The notes under the pieces were generated by a model. The model had not been told where the DNA came from. It searched no databases and worked only from the letters and a program-made list of their open reading frames with translations. DNA of 64,000 nucleotides. It comes from Acanthornis magna. Its lineage: Eukaryota > Chordata > Aves > Passeriformes > Acanthizidae. The stretch is from contig JAWUZG010000051.1 of the NCBI GenBank assembly GCA_036785705.1, positions 14,474,501 to 14,538,500 on the forward strand, given 5' to 3'. The translations under genes were made by a program, and so were the position numbers. Of this stretch, positions 50,078-63,257 are shown piece by piece (the stretch's first letter is position 1; the number at the start of each line of letters is the position of its first letter).

Positions 50078-53000
50078 TGTTCCTCTTTTCACCAGGGGGT
50101 TACAGGATGCAAAATTGGAAAAGATGATATAAGAAAGCAGATGTTGAAGCTTTTCCTTTCCTTAATACAGCACAGAGAGGATTCGGGGCACATGTTTGCA
50201 GGGAGATAAGCAACAAGGTAGGAGCCACAATGCTGGTGTTTCTCCGTCTGTCTTCTCCATTGCAAAACAATTCAGCCGTCCTTCCTCCTTCCTAACTGAA
50301 GCATTATGGAGAGCCCATCTCTGAGAACTGTAAAAGAAAGACTTGAGAAGTGATTCCAGCTATACACCAGGACTCCACATTGCCACGATGGTTCTGCTTT
50401 GTGAAACCAGGCCCTCAATATGCCTCTCAAGCTGCTCCCGCTCAACAACCTACCTGGGACATACCACAACCTTGGCTAAGTCAGCCAGGCACCCTGGTGG
50501 CACCAGCCACACCTCCTCAAACAATGCCAGATGCCTGATTCTGTGTCACATACCTAAGGTGGGCTGCTAAAACTTCCTATGGTTCTGTGTGACTCTGCTG
50601 TAAAACCTGTGATCAATGTCCTTGAGACCTGGGTGGGCAAGTGGGGAATAAGGAATCACCAAAGGCAGTAAGGATCAAACCTTTCTCTTAATCAAATAAC
50701 TACGATATTCTTTTGGTGTCAGTCCATCCCCTCCTTCCCATGGATAATTCTTAACCCTTTAGTTTGAACTTATCCTTGCTAAAAATAAAACAAGGTCTCA
50801 AGAAAGAGTTATTTCACATTGAAAAGGAGAATGACTTCAGGGAAGCATTTGAAACCAAGATACTTCTCCATAAAGAATCATGAAGGCTTGAAAGGTTTGG
50901 TAATCATGCCATTGAAAGCTTAGCTACAGCAGCCTTTGAAGCTTGCTTTCTGGGGATGAAAAAGACTGCAGCTTCTTCATGCTCAATACATTTTCCCTGC
51001 AGCATGTCTACAGGCCTGCCAAATGAAGAACTAACCTAATTATGGCATATGAAAATGGCTGTGGGAGAGGAGGTAGCACAGAAAATTCACAATGAACAGC
51101 TTTCAGCCTATTCGAAACAGCTCTAAAAGCTAGTAGTAAAAATCTGAAGTTAGTGAAATTCAGAGTAGAAACTAGGCATATATTGCTAATCCTGAGGACA
51201 GTTAATTTCTGAAGCAAGTCATCAGGAGTTTTCAAGTACTGAGAACCTTTTTATGAGGATGACTTATCACTAAAAACACCTAGATGGATTTGATCTTGAC
51301 CTAGGTCTTAAAGAAGAGCTACTGCAGGGAAAAACTGTGATCATGAGGCTTCTTCTAGTAGCCGGTCTTGATGATCATGCATTCTGTATGACCACCAAGC
51401 ACATGGGACTATTTCATACATTTTTGGTACAATGAAGATCTGGATGAAGCAGTGAATGAGAGAGACAAAGCTCATGTCTCTCATGTTGTTCTCATGCCTC
51501 TGTGATCAACGCACTTAAACAGCTGAGCAGACACTGCAATTTGCTGTGGCAGGTCCACTCTAAACTATTCCCTGGCTTGAACAAGTGCATTTTTATTGGC
51601 AAGGGCAATCAAATATTTGGCTAGATATCAAAATATGTCTAGGTATTAACACAGAGCCCTTTGACCAGCTGCATGACAGAACTTTAACCAGAAGCAGGAT
51701 TAGGAGGGGACAGAGCAGTGCAACGAGTGAGTGTCCCGAGGTATTTGGGTTTTGACCTTTCCTGGCAGAGGGATGGTGGGTTTGGCTGCTTCGGTGCCCA
51801 ACAGAATAAAGCACAAAACACTTTTCCATGTTTCACTTAGAGAAATGTCACCTGCCTCCCATCACCTGTGGTTTCAAGAAAGATAGAAACAGTAGTGAAG
51901 TGCTGACACAGTGTCCTGAGGTGAGGACCAGCACAGGCGGGGCCAGCAGTTAGAGGTGAGACGTTTAAACAGGGACAGTAATTTCTGAAGAGACACTGCA
52001 AAGACATGGGATGGTCTGACTAAGGCTATTTAGCCCAGCTCACCCCCTCCCCAACTCCCTCAGGGACAGCAGGGACCTGGGGGACTGCATGCTCCGACAG
52101 GCGCAGGGATGGAGTCCCCGGAGCCTGGGCATGGAGCCATGTGTGGGACTTAACCAAGGTGGGATGGGGTCAGAGACTTCCTCATCTGCTATGGGAAGAC
52201 CACAGCTTGCTGATTTACTACTCTACTTTTCTGCTTTTATTTTAATAAGGCTTTCTTTTGCCTTTGGGGTTATTCACTTATGAAAAAGGGAACTGTTTCC
52301 ATCAGCAGCAGGCAGACAATATAATTTATTTTGCTGGGATGCTATAGAGGGGTTTGGGCTGATGCTATTGAATATTTAGGAACTCTTCACCAACTGTACC
52401 AGACAGTACACGGCTGAAGTATGAAATGCAGAAAAAATAAATTCACATTCTTATTTCTCTTTTCTCACAGCAGACAAAGTCAAAAGCTCTAAACTGGTAA
52501 AAACCAGTAAATTTTAAAACAGCATTTACAGCACTTAGTAGTCTAAGATGTCATTCAAGAGCATGACAATGGAACAGACAACAAAAACCAAATTACTGAT
52601 TCATGGTATAGGGTAATAGTTGGTATCCCCCTGAATAATTTGGAACTAGTAGTTCTCTGGGACAGGACACAGAACTGAAATAACATCAGAGGTGATGTCT
52701 GGGAACAAGATGGGCTGTATACATATAAAACACATCCCTGAGGCAGCAAACGGAGGGATAAATGTCCAAAGATGCACTGACACAAAAAAGCAAAACTAAG
52801 CATATGTTCAGCTCCTCATAAATCTCAGTGTCCAAATTTACAACTCTCCATACCTAAATGCCATCTATAGCTGGAAAACCAAACTCATTTAATGGGAAAC
52901 ACAGGTGTCCCAGTTGCTTTCAAGTGCCCTCCACACCGAAAGATGAAAATATTTGAAGACACTGATTTCCCCATGAACAGTTGTGAGCTTGCTGGTTGTT

Positions 53001-54229
53001 TGCATATTTTCGGGCCCTAGGGCAACGAATATGTCCTTGGATCTCTATTCAGAGGCAATTGTTTTGGCTAATGACGCTGGGAACAGAGGCTTTTAGCCTT
53101 TTATAAGAAGCACAGAACTATACCAAGTTACAGATACATGTAGAATAAAAACTAGAGATTATTAAGGCACCGTTAGTACCCCAGATAATATCCGCTAGTA
53201 TCAACTTCTGTTGTGGCAAATTTTCCTTCAGTTCTCTTTAATTAGGTTAAGATTATGAGCCTCTTCCTTATTAAAGCAAGGCATTACACAGCTAATGATT
53301 GAATTACCTGCTGATGTATGCTTCCAGACATAAAATTTAGCATACTACAGGTGGAAATTGTACTACTAATAGAACAAATTACTGTGGCCATGCAGTTTTC
53401 AGCTAATAAATAAAAACCCATTAAATTAAAAAGCAACTGGATTAAGATGGAAGTTTTGAATCCACTGCTATTTTTTTCCTTTGCAAATGTTTTTACATGT
53501 AAAACATTATTTAGTATTAGGACATAAATTCTTTGATTGTAAGCTCTTCAGTGAAGAACACCTTTTCCCTCTACATATATTCAGCAAATGCAATTGTGTA
53601 AGATTACTTTTGCAAGGAAAAAACAAGGTAATTTTCATTTTTTTTTTAAATGGCCTGCTTTTTAATCCCCTTCCCCTTTTAAAAATAACGTTCAACATTT
53701 TTTTCAATTCTGTTTTATTAACTGTCAGACACTTTGATACTGAACTCTCTTGGAAGAGCACTTCTAAGCTTCAGTGGAGGAACTTAAAGTGGTTCCAGGA
53801 ACAGGATGAGCCATCAAGCAACTACTGTCATGGCAGGAACAGTAGCTGAGGTGGGATGGGATGGTACCCAAGGTACAGTTGTGGGTATTTGAAAGGCTTG
53901 CAGCAATCGGTACTATTTTGTCAGATGAACAAAAGTTTTAATTGTCAGATTGAATCATGCAGAAAGGCCAGAAATATTCAATAAATCTTTGGGGTTTTGG
54001 GTGAAAAGAAGATGAATGGCACACTCATGACATGCATTACTTACGAACTACTTATTAATCAAACAGTACCTAACCACAACTCTCAACAGCAGCCGCTCAG
54101 GTACGTCTAATAGCTGAGATGGGAAGAATCTCAAGGGATCATGAAGCTGCCCCTTAGCCTAAGAAGGGCTCAGCAACAGCAGTGCAGTTCCTGGCATATT
54201 TTCTCTAAAACCTTGTAGGGAAGAAGACC

Positions 54230-54740
54230 TTTCAGGCACTCAGGGCAGCTTGCTTCTATGCTTTTCTGCTCTTACCAAAGAAAATGTTTTCTCACATCTA
54301 ACTTTAGTGGTTTTTGTTACAAGTTAAGCCTGCCTTCTTCTCCCATCTACCACATGTGCCAGTGCCTCCCTGCTCATGATCACCTTCTTTGGGATTTGAT
54401 TCACCTCCCCTTTTACTCTTTTTTTTAGACCAAGCAAATTAAATTAATTTTTTTTTTCATAAAGGTGCTTCCCTGAGCTCAGATTATTCTTGTTTCATTC
54501 CTCTGGCCTCTTACCAGCATGTCTCCACATTTAGTGCAGCCCAGTGCCCAGAAATGGACACACTGTCCTTGTTTGGCCCTTACAAGCACTGAGCAAAGTA
54601 ATAGAATTACTTTGTGTGTCTTGCAGGCTACAGCCCTGTTTGTACATCTCAGCATGGCATTTGTCTTTTTTGGAACAGCATGATATTGTTAACTTATGGC
54701 AGATCATCAGCTAAACACAAAGCAAAGTTCAGCATGTTTA
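54230..54740 (-). mobile_element. Old CR1 LINE fragment, minus strand
   Basis: The plus strand shows worn CR1 landmarks in order: AAAGAAAATGTTTTCTCACA, CAGTGCCCAGAAATGGACAC, a tract resembling CACTGAGTAGAGG, and CAGCATGGCATTTGTCTTTT followed by TTGGAACAGCATGA. Divergence is high, and an A/T-rich insertion lies near 54418-54460. Confidence 0.55.
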
Positions 54741-57700
54741 TATTCACAAGGCCATGATACCTCACAAGAAATTCTAATTTTCCAAAAGCTTTTCCCTCAC
54801 GTTCAGTTCAAAGGTAGAGTCTGATAAATTTCACATGATCATCCTGGACACCACAAGGAACCAGCATGGACAAGCTCAGCTGAGTCTCCTGGTCTTTCAG
54901 GACCTTTTTACAGCAGAGAGCCGGGGAAGATTCCTGATCATGGCCATGGCAAAAGGGCTGTCCCAGACCCAAAGAGATTCTGGCCTCCCACACAGTAGGT
55001 TTGCTCTGCTTCTGGGAGGCCTGGATGGCCCAAGGCAGCAAAGTAATGCTTCAGTGGACAACAGACACAGGATATAAATCTTCATACTTCTAAGACCAGA
55101 CCAGACTTCTTGTGCTGAGGTAGCATGACAATAAGAGAAAAAGTAGATTCTTCCCATTTGTCACCAGAGCAAGCATTAGCTCAGCCTTCCTGCAACACTT
55201 TGGTCAAAATGAGGGACAAGTGCATCAAAGAAGCAATCAAAATCAGAGTGCTGGTGTGCTCAAATGGAGAAGATGTGCTTGCATTTTGCGGAATTAAACT
55301 GCTCCATCTTTAGAGGCAAATGTTAACTGAAAATTTACTACAAAGAACTTTTTGCCAATGCAGGAAAAGGCAATTCTTACACAACTGCCTGAAACAGGGA
55401 GATTCTTATCTGGACAAATAGCATGATTGGAAGATGGAATCTCAGCCTTGGAAAAGTTTGGAGAGTTCAGATGTGTGTAGAGAAAAATTCAGATCTAGAA
55501 TAAGGATTCTGTTCTAAAAACACTACCCACAGACCTGGTTTTAAACTAAATACAAAACGTGAATACTACAGTTTTAACAAAAAAATAGATTTTACAAAAT
55601 CATCAAGACCATCAGGGTCACCAGGACAGTATTTCCATGCCCTGCTATTAGCTTAAGGGCATGTTATCTGTTGTAGATGAAATTTTTGTGGCAGAAGTCA
55701 AGATGATAATATTCTATTATACTACAGAAAACTTATGTTAAAAAATGATACATTACAGTCTCAGCTGGCATTGCAAAAGCTAAGAGGAAGCCAAAACCAC
55801 AGCACACAAATCAGACACAGTACTGAAGAAGCTGCTGAAGCTCATAAATAACAAGACCTGGCCAAGTCAAATGAAGAAAGCCATATACTTAGCACTGGGA
55901 GACAGCAGTGGGATAGATAGGCCGAAGAACCTGGCTGGGTCATGAAAAATCTGACCACTTGTCCGGAAGTAGCATTCTCAAATCTCCAGGACAAACTAAA
56001 TATTAAAAACAATATAGTAAACCAGGTAATTGTAACAGATTTAATTCTACTACATCTGAAATACCGGACATTGTCAAGTTTGTCTGAGAGTTACCATTTA
56101 GGTTTCCAGAATTTTGGTATCTATAACATTATTGTTACGTAGCAGCCATATCTTTAACCTTCATTTACTTCTGAGCTCATATACTGGTGTCCAAAAAACA
56201 CAGAACCTACCATGAAAGTGTGGAGTCACACCCTGATCTGTGGTCAGAACTACAAAATACCAGAGTGACAGAAATATACCTAGGACATCACTGCTGATAC
56301 TCTGCTCAACACAGAAACTTAAGATCAAGGAAGCCTAAACTGTTAGAGGCTGAGGACCAAGACTCTTGGGAACTGCAGATACGGAAAATGTAACCAGGAA
56401 TAAGCAGAACGCTTTGTTTCAAGGAGTCTCAAACAAATCTGGTTATAGCAACAGCAGTCAAAAGAGCATCAGCTACTGACTATTGCATAACCAGGTAAAA
56501 ATCCAAACCTGCCCAAACGCAGCATTTACTGTCTGGATTTAGCATGGGATTACAAGGCCTCTGATCTCACTCCTACTTCAGCTCTGGCTCATAAAGTGCA
56601 CACAATCCCATGTCAAGCCATGCAGCTGTGATTGCACAGCTTTGTAGCAACCACCTTTCCATCAGGACTGCACCTGGCTTTGGGATTCACATAACATTTC
56701 TCAAGTAACTTGCATCAGTGTGATCCGGGATGTGATATCCCTCTGTGGAAATAATTCTGTGTTTGCTGATGGCAGGAAGCAAAAAACCAGAAGTGGCAAT
56801 AGGAAATGCCTTAGAGACTCATTGGATGCACTCAGCGAACACCATTAGCAAACACAAAGCTGTAAGTGGTTTTAGAGTAGTGAGTGCTTGGTGGAAATCC
56901 ATGTGGAGGATGACTTATGTCTTTGGAGTAGTTTCTTCACAGGTGTGGCTGTAAGGCAGCCTGAGAAGCAGCTCCAGGGACCTTACAGGCACAACTGGCT
57001 TTGTTCCTCTGAAAGATAAGTGTTTTCTTGCAATAAGACCTAAGGCTCATTTCTACAAGACATATCACAAGCCTCTGAAAAAAATACTGGAAGGGAATAA
57101 GACAATTCTGCAACTTCTCATCTTTCCACTCCTGTGCCTTCCTCAGTACAAGTGTGAAAAGTGCACATATGTGCACATCCAAGGGAGCACTGAAATACAT
57201 GAGTTTATCAAGGCATCTTGGACAAGAAACAACCTGTGACCAATTCATTAGAGCTGCTAAGACATGCTGAGGAGCAACAGCAACAAACAGGATCCATGCA
57301 GAACAGGTGGGCTTGGAGGGATTTCCAAGTCCTAGAGAGCTCTAGAGCCACAGCAGCCCATCTGCAGCCTTTTGGGAAGTTGCCCTAAACCCACCACTCA
57401 TGATTACTCTAATTTATGCTGGGAGCTGCATTGGACCCTTGAGCAATCTCAGATTTTGAGACTATAGGTACCAGGGAATCCATCTTGTCAACACCTTAAA
57501 GCTGTCCTGTTTTGGCTCTCTGAGCTCCAGATTCTTCTGTTGCTGTGCCATGGTTTGTTAACTTGATTGTTTCCTACCCCTTGTGTTAAAAGCCCATAAT
57601 TTTATCAGTTGTTTAAAGCAGATAGAAGGATGCCTTGGATACAATAACAGTCTAAAGGCTTCTTGGTAGTTTCAATGATTTTTGTCTTTATGTAAGGAAG

Positions 57701-58857
57701 AAATTAAGACTTGCAATAAAATAGGAAGTGAAATACTTCACAAAGGTAAGATTTTTTGTTAAATGGATGTCTCTAACATTCCTTGTTCCTAAAGCAAGTC
57801 TCAACCACCATGCTAATGACTGTACATTCCAGTAAGAGCTGTTTTACCCCATCCCATATTTTTGGGATGTGACTAGACCCTCCTGGTACATATGGAGAAA
57901 GAAAGCCTGGGGGATGCTCTGCAGAATGAAGACAATTTACATCCTTGTGGCATATGGCACTGGGACGTGGTTTTTGAAATTAGTGTTGTACAGACTTTTT
58001 CCTGCAGGTGAAACAACCATGCATTCACCCTGTGTGCCTTTCAGGGCACCTTACATTCCTGCATATCATATGTACATTCCTGCATCTCAAGCAAGCCTTT
58101 CCTCGACATCCAGTGCAGGAGCTTTGCCAGAAAATGTTACCAGCCAAATTGCTCTTAGTTCCTGATTTGCAGAATTTATCTTTTCTGTGTGTCTGGCCTT
58201 AAGACACACAGAAGTGTTAACAGGTGCTCTGTTCACAGCCCACAGAAGGGAAGTCCACCACTACTGAATGAGCCTGTTTCTTCACCTTTCCCAGCTCCTA
58301 ATCTGTTTTCTTCCTCTCTTAGAAGAAACATCTCTGGGGCTTACAAAAGGACTGAATCCCCCCAGCAAAGTCCTTTTTCCTTGCTTAGCATGGCCATAAA
58401 ACAATATGATTGAATTATGCTCTTTGCATAAGGCCACTTTTTTTAAAAGATAAGCTTTTCTACAAGCAAATGAAGAGTCTTCAGCTCAATTCTTTAATAT
58501 CAAAAAATGCCAGTCAAAGAACACTATGAAACTGTGTTGCTGTAGTCTGCCTGGAAAGAATAAGGAGGAACTATCACTGCTATCAACTCCTGAAGGCCCT
58601 ATATCTTACATTCCTCTCTTATTTTTGTCTCTATTCTCTTTAGAAAATAATAGGTTAGAAGGACTGGTCAGCAAGGTAGGACATTTTGAACTGTCTTTTT
58701 TTTTTCCTGTGCTACATCATGAGACAGAAAAGAATGGAGGAGTGAGGGATGTGCCAAAGCAGTCAGTCATTCGGAAGAAGTTAAAATTACACAATTTAGT
58801 GGAGTGTTATTCAAAAGAGATGTCACATTTTTTGATTGGCCAGCATTAGAGGTGCTG

Positions 58858-59157
58858 GTTAGCTGTAGTGGCACTGTTTTAAAATCTTTCTCTTCTTTCT
58901 CATGGAGAATAGAGGTAAGTTGTATCCTTGTGCTTTCTAATCTCTTTGTTTTGGTACTGGACGCTCTAGTGTTGTAACCAATTGTTATAGGGGGTGGAAA
59001 AACTATCGACCAATAAGTATTAGATTCTTAATGAATATATAAAGAAGTTCTTGTAAATAAAGTTCCTCTTTATGCCATCTTGTGAGCTGCCTGCCTGACT
59101 TCCCTGCGAGCTTCCGCGCACCTCCACGAATATCAGAAAATCAGAGCAACAGTTAGC
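58858..59157 (+). mobile_element. Solo LTR of an endogenous retrovirus (288 bp) with 6-bp target-site duplication
   Basis: The LTR spans 58864-59151. It begins TGTAGTGG and ends GAGCAACA, so it has the TG...CA ends of a retroviral LTR. GTTAGC occurs immediately before (58858-58863) and after (59152-59157), a perfect 6-bp duplication. Inside, in promoter order, are CCAAT-type boxes (near 58978 and 59009), TATATAAAG at 59036-59044 and AATAAA at 59056-59061, leaving a very short R region, then a CG-containing U5. No internal viral sequence adjoins it, so the provirus was lost by LTR-LTR recombination. A 6-bp duplication and short R fit class II (ERVK/alpharetrovirus-like) elements; the exact family is not determined. 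It is antisense to CASR. Confidence 0.85.
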
Positions 59158-62100
59158 AAGCTGAAAGGTCAGGGAACATGAAATAACAGAAAAAGAATAC
59201 TCCAATAAGGCAATACATAATTATCTGTCTGCATTTCTCTCAGTTAATCAACCAATTTTTGATCATTCCTCTACAAAATAAGCTCAGATCATGTAAATAA
59301 ACATGAGAAGAATCTTATTTGTATCAACAAAATTCTTATTTCCAAAACCTTCTATTATGAATCAGGATTAGGTGCAAGGCACTAGAGAAGTCAATCTGTC
59401 TGTTAAGCACAGCTTTAAAATAAACAGGGATAACATATTTCTGATGACAATTTGGTATGATTTTGTTGGAAGTGGTGCTCTCCCACAGCTGGTATGGGGA
59501 AGGACCCTTGACATTATACCTGCTTCTTTCTCCTGCCTGGCTGGGCAGACACATGCCAATTACTTTCTTTGCCTGGGACTTTGCTTCCCAACTTGTAACA
59601 GCGTCCAGAAATAATTTTAGGAATGTATTGCAACTAAGCTTCATCCATGTCAACAGATGTCAAACTGAGGATCAGCTGAATCAAGGCTGATTCAGGCTTT
59701 TCTCTAGCAAAAAAATAAAATACAGATCTGAAAGCTGAACACTTTTTCAAATACAGCTTTGTCAAATTGCTTACAAGGGGAAAACATATTTTGCTTAGCA
59801 ATTTCTTTTAATTTCACTTGATTTTATTTTTAAAAAACATCTGCGCTTAAAGTAAAAATGCTTTATTTGATCCCATTTCATTTCCCTGCAGAATCCTCAG
59901 TGAACCAAACTATAAGGACAACTGTAATTCTGAGCCAGATTCAACATAAATCCAATTCAGAAAAAAACACTTAAGTATGTGCTCAACTTTAGTGAGACTT
60001 GTCCTTAATGAAATTTAGTAGATTCTAAAAGCTTAGTATGTACTTTAGTGGTTTGCTAAATCAGAGACTAAAGTAGCCTCTGGCTGGTTGCTCCGTTCTA
60101 TTTCATACTATTATTAAAAACAAATAAACACCTTCTTTGTGTTGGATGGTTTCTTTTTATATTGACTCCAGCATGATTTATTAATAAATTCTTATAGATT
60201 TTTGGTGGCCTTTTTTCCTTATCCTTTCTCTTATATTTCTAGTTCTCCACTGTCATGTGCTGCCTTTTTTTAATTTTTTTTTTTTTACATTTCCCCATTG
60301 CTTATTTTCCCTTCGTTATGATTTTCTGAACAGAATAATTATTATTCCTTCTCCAGTTTTCCTGTCTCTCCTCCTTTCACTCTAATACCAAAACATTCTT
60401 TTCTATTTTTGTATTTCTTTTGCTTGTACACTACGTGTAACCTCTTCCTGTTAAAGAAGGCAGGAGTGAATAGGGTCCCCAGGAGATGAAAACAGATTCA
60501 ATGTAAAGGGAGTCTGGGAAAGGTCATCAGAAATGTTGAACTCCAGTAAGGACAGAAGTTCTGCTGAACCCATAAGATCATTAAAATTGATCAGTGAAGG
60601 GCACAGAAGAAATTCAAGAACAGAACTGCAGGAGTGAGGAGAGGTGAGTTATGGGCACAGACAGGCGCATGTCTCACTTCCTACAGTGAGAGAAGGCAAG
60701 TTTTGCTGAGTTTTCTTTGCAGAGCTGGCTTGTGCTAGCATGTCCCATGGAATGGGACATGGGGAGGAATACAATACTGTATGCTATACACTGACCCCTG
60801 GAACAGGAACAGTGACCCTCATCTGCCAATGCAATGTACTGGAAGATCAATGTGATATGCAAGAACTTGTTTATCAGTTATGATTATTTACATTATCCAC
60901 CCAAGAAATGCTGTCTGGGCCTGTGAGGCTGCACTTTGCTGCTGCAGATGTGAGTAAGATGATACCACAGACCCATGACATGCAGCCAGTGCTGGCAAGT
61001 AGCAATACCAATGCAAGCAGCCAGCGTTTCTCTCCCCTATTGCTCCACCTGCCTCTTCAGAGATACATCACATTATTTACAAGTTGATATGGAGCAAACT
61101 TTCCATGACAATTTGTAAAACATGGAGAGGAGAAATGTAAACATTTTTCTCAATTGTTACAGAATCATCTTGAACCCTACAGATGCACGTTTTCTGCCCT
61201 GTAATATAAGAGGATACTGGAAATAGCCATCCAGATTCAAATCACAGTCCCTTTGGTATAAGAGCCTGCCTCCAGCAAAATCCAGTGATACCTGCTTTGA
61301 TATTTGCTTCAAAAACATTGCGTTAGACAATTACAGGGCTAGTGTCTTATAAAGGACATGTCTAGCTCCACTAGCTAGCAGTTGATTAATGTCCTAAGCA
61401 AACAGGACAAAGTTTTGTGAAAACCAGCCTTAATTTTACAAAAGAACAAAAAAATCAAATACTCCCATGAACAAAATACATATCCCTGAGTGATATTCCC
61501 CTGTTGGAAATTCCCTGTCACTCTCATCAGCTGATGCAATCACCAAAGATATCACAATGTCACCTGTGATTTTTTTACTGCATCACCATTGGAAGTCATC
61601 AGGAGCTCAAAAAATCATCCAAATAGATCTTGAACCCTCGCTTTAGCTTTCTCCTGGAAATTCTGGCAGTTTAGGTTGAACCACCGTGATGACACAATTA
61701 ACCAAATCAGCTGGTTTTGGCATTGAGGAGGACCAGGAGCGTGGCACTTGCTGTGAAGACTGCCCAGGGTGAAGGGTATGCTCTTTTTAGATAGCACCTC
61801 AAACAACTAGATCCAGAGGAACATGACTAATAATGCTCAAGTGTGGGCTTCTTTTGACTTCATCTATCTCAACAGAACTATCATCAAACCAGAAAAAGGC
61901 TAGGAATTCTATCCTTCTCATGTCTAGATTTATTTAGCTGGTGAATTTAGTATTGCAGCTGATTGTACTACCATATTCTTCAAGAAGTTTCATATAATAT
62001 AGCTGGTAACTAAGGCTATATTACTCAGTGAGAGTAAAGACAGCAGAACTCAAGTGAAGGCAGACACAAGCAAAGCAGTTCAGCTTCGAAAATAATCTAT

Positions 62101-62535
62101 ATTCAGAGAAAGGGGCTTCATCCATTCTCTTCATTGTACAAAAATAAAATTCATAAAAGTGCATGTGTTATTTTTCTTTCAGCATACAACACCTTATGTT
62201 CTTGAAACAGCATATGACAGAAAATTAACATCCTTTCTGGCAAAGCTCCTCTCTGAAATAAAGCAGGAGATCCCAGGCTTTAATGAATTGAATTGCTAGG
62301 CTTTGTGTCCTCTGCCTTTCTAAACAGACCCTGTTCCCATTGTGTTAGACATTAAAATATAATTTTTCCCAGTTAATAATTTAAGCATGATTGGTGAGGG
62401 ATACCAGAGCCTCAGGGCAGGAGAGATGACCTCGTCCTCTCATAATTTTCATATCCAACACTGAGTTCCCAGCAACTTGGGAACAGAAGCAAATACAGGG
62501 TTTGTGTTATGAAAAGAATTGAAGAGCACCCTGCT

Positions 62536-62727
62536 TTATTGTACAAACTGGCATGATACAAATGATTGAAAGCTCTCAGCTGGATAGGGAGCTTGGATGC
62601 TGGAATACCAGCTGTCTATCAGGAGAGTGGAATTGGCCACTACAGACCTAAGGGCAGGGAGGGAGTTCTTGACCAGCAAGCAAAAAACTAATATCAGGAC
62701 CACTGGAAGATGTGTGAAAGCTTTCAT
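62536..62727 (-). CDS. Speculative 63-aa ORF with a signal-peptide-like N-terminus
   Basis: From the ATG at 62727-62725 (A at position -3) the minus strand reads MKAFTHLPVVLILVFCLLVK, a textbook-looking signal peptide, then about 40 residues without recognisable motif, ending CQFVQ. The stop TAA overlaps an AATAAA at 62540-62535. The ORF has only two cysteines, so it is not a defensin-like peptide. The open frame upstream starts from GTG only. It has no homologue I can name, and ORFs of this length arise by chance; I include it only because the hydrophobic start and poly(A) hexamer coincide. Confidence 0.12.
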   Translation of the reverse strand: MKAFTHLPVVLILVFCLLVKNSLPALRSVVANSTLLIDSWYSSIQAPYPAESFQSFVSCQFVQ

Positions 62728-63140
62728 GTTCTTCACAGCCCCTTCTGCCACACTGTCCAGAAATGAGAAGACTCTGTGGCCACCCACTTCCTCTGTGCAT
62801 CCCTGAGAAACATAACCATGTTAATTGACCACAATGTGGCCACCCCTTGTTAACACAGCGCTTTCAAAAATGATATTCTTTTATTGACTTCCCCCTCACT
62901 CCTTTTTGAAGGTGATCTTTCTGGAGCAGAAAAACACCTGGGGTCACACTCCAGTGAGCCCCAGCCACCTCACCTGCCTGCCAGCACTGCAGCTCTACGC
63001 GCTTCATCTCTGGGACCACGGTGTGACTTTTGGAGGCTCTATGCCTCATTTAGCCCTGGTAATGGCCTAATTGGGTTGGAAAAATGCAGGAGCAGGAGTG
63101 TGATAAAGAAACAGCTCTGCTATGCTTATTTAAGCAGGTG

Positions 63141-63257
63141 GAGAGAAGAAGAGAGGAGAAGAGAAGAGAAGAGAAGAGAAGAGAAGAGAAGAGAAGAGAA
63201 GAGAAGAGAAGAGAAGAGAAGAGAAGAGACAAGGCAAGGAAATGAAATGAAATGAAA
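63141..63257 (+). repeat. GAGAA pentanucleotide array followed by short AATGA repeat
   Basis: A clean GAGAA run from 63156 to 63229 (almost 15 units) is preceded by imperfect GAGAAGAAGAGAG units from 63141 and followed by three AATGA units at 63241-63255. It is an all-purine strand. Long open frames on both strands here are translations of the repeat. Confidence 0.95.

Noticed and set aside
50078..50092. Five-residue N-terminal extension of CASR (xKRGT before MTSYS)
   Set aside because: The upstream in-frame codon at 50092-50090 is GTG, not ATG; the ATG at 50077 aligns with the human start.
52020..52150. Locally GC-rich patch considered as a promoter
   Set aside because: Few CG dinucleotides and no adjoining exon; too short for a CpG island.
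59090..59135. CG-containing patch considered as a CASR first exon
   Set aside because: It lies inside the solo LTR (U5) bounded by a target-site duplication.
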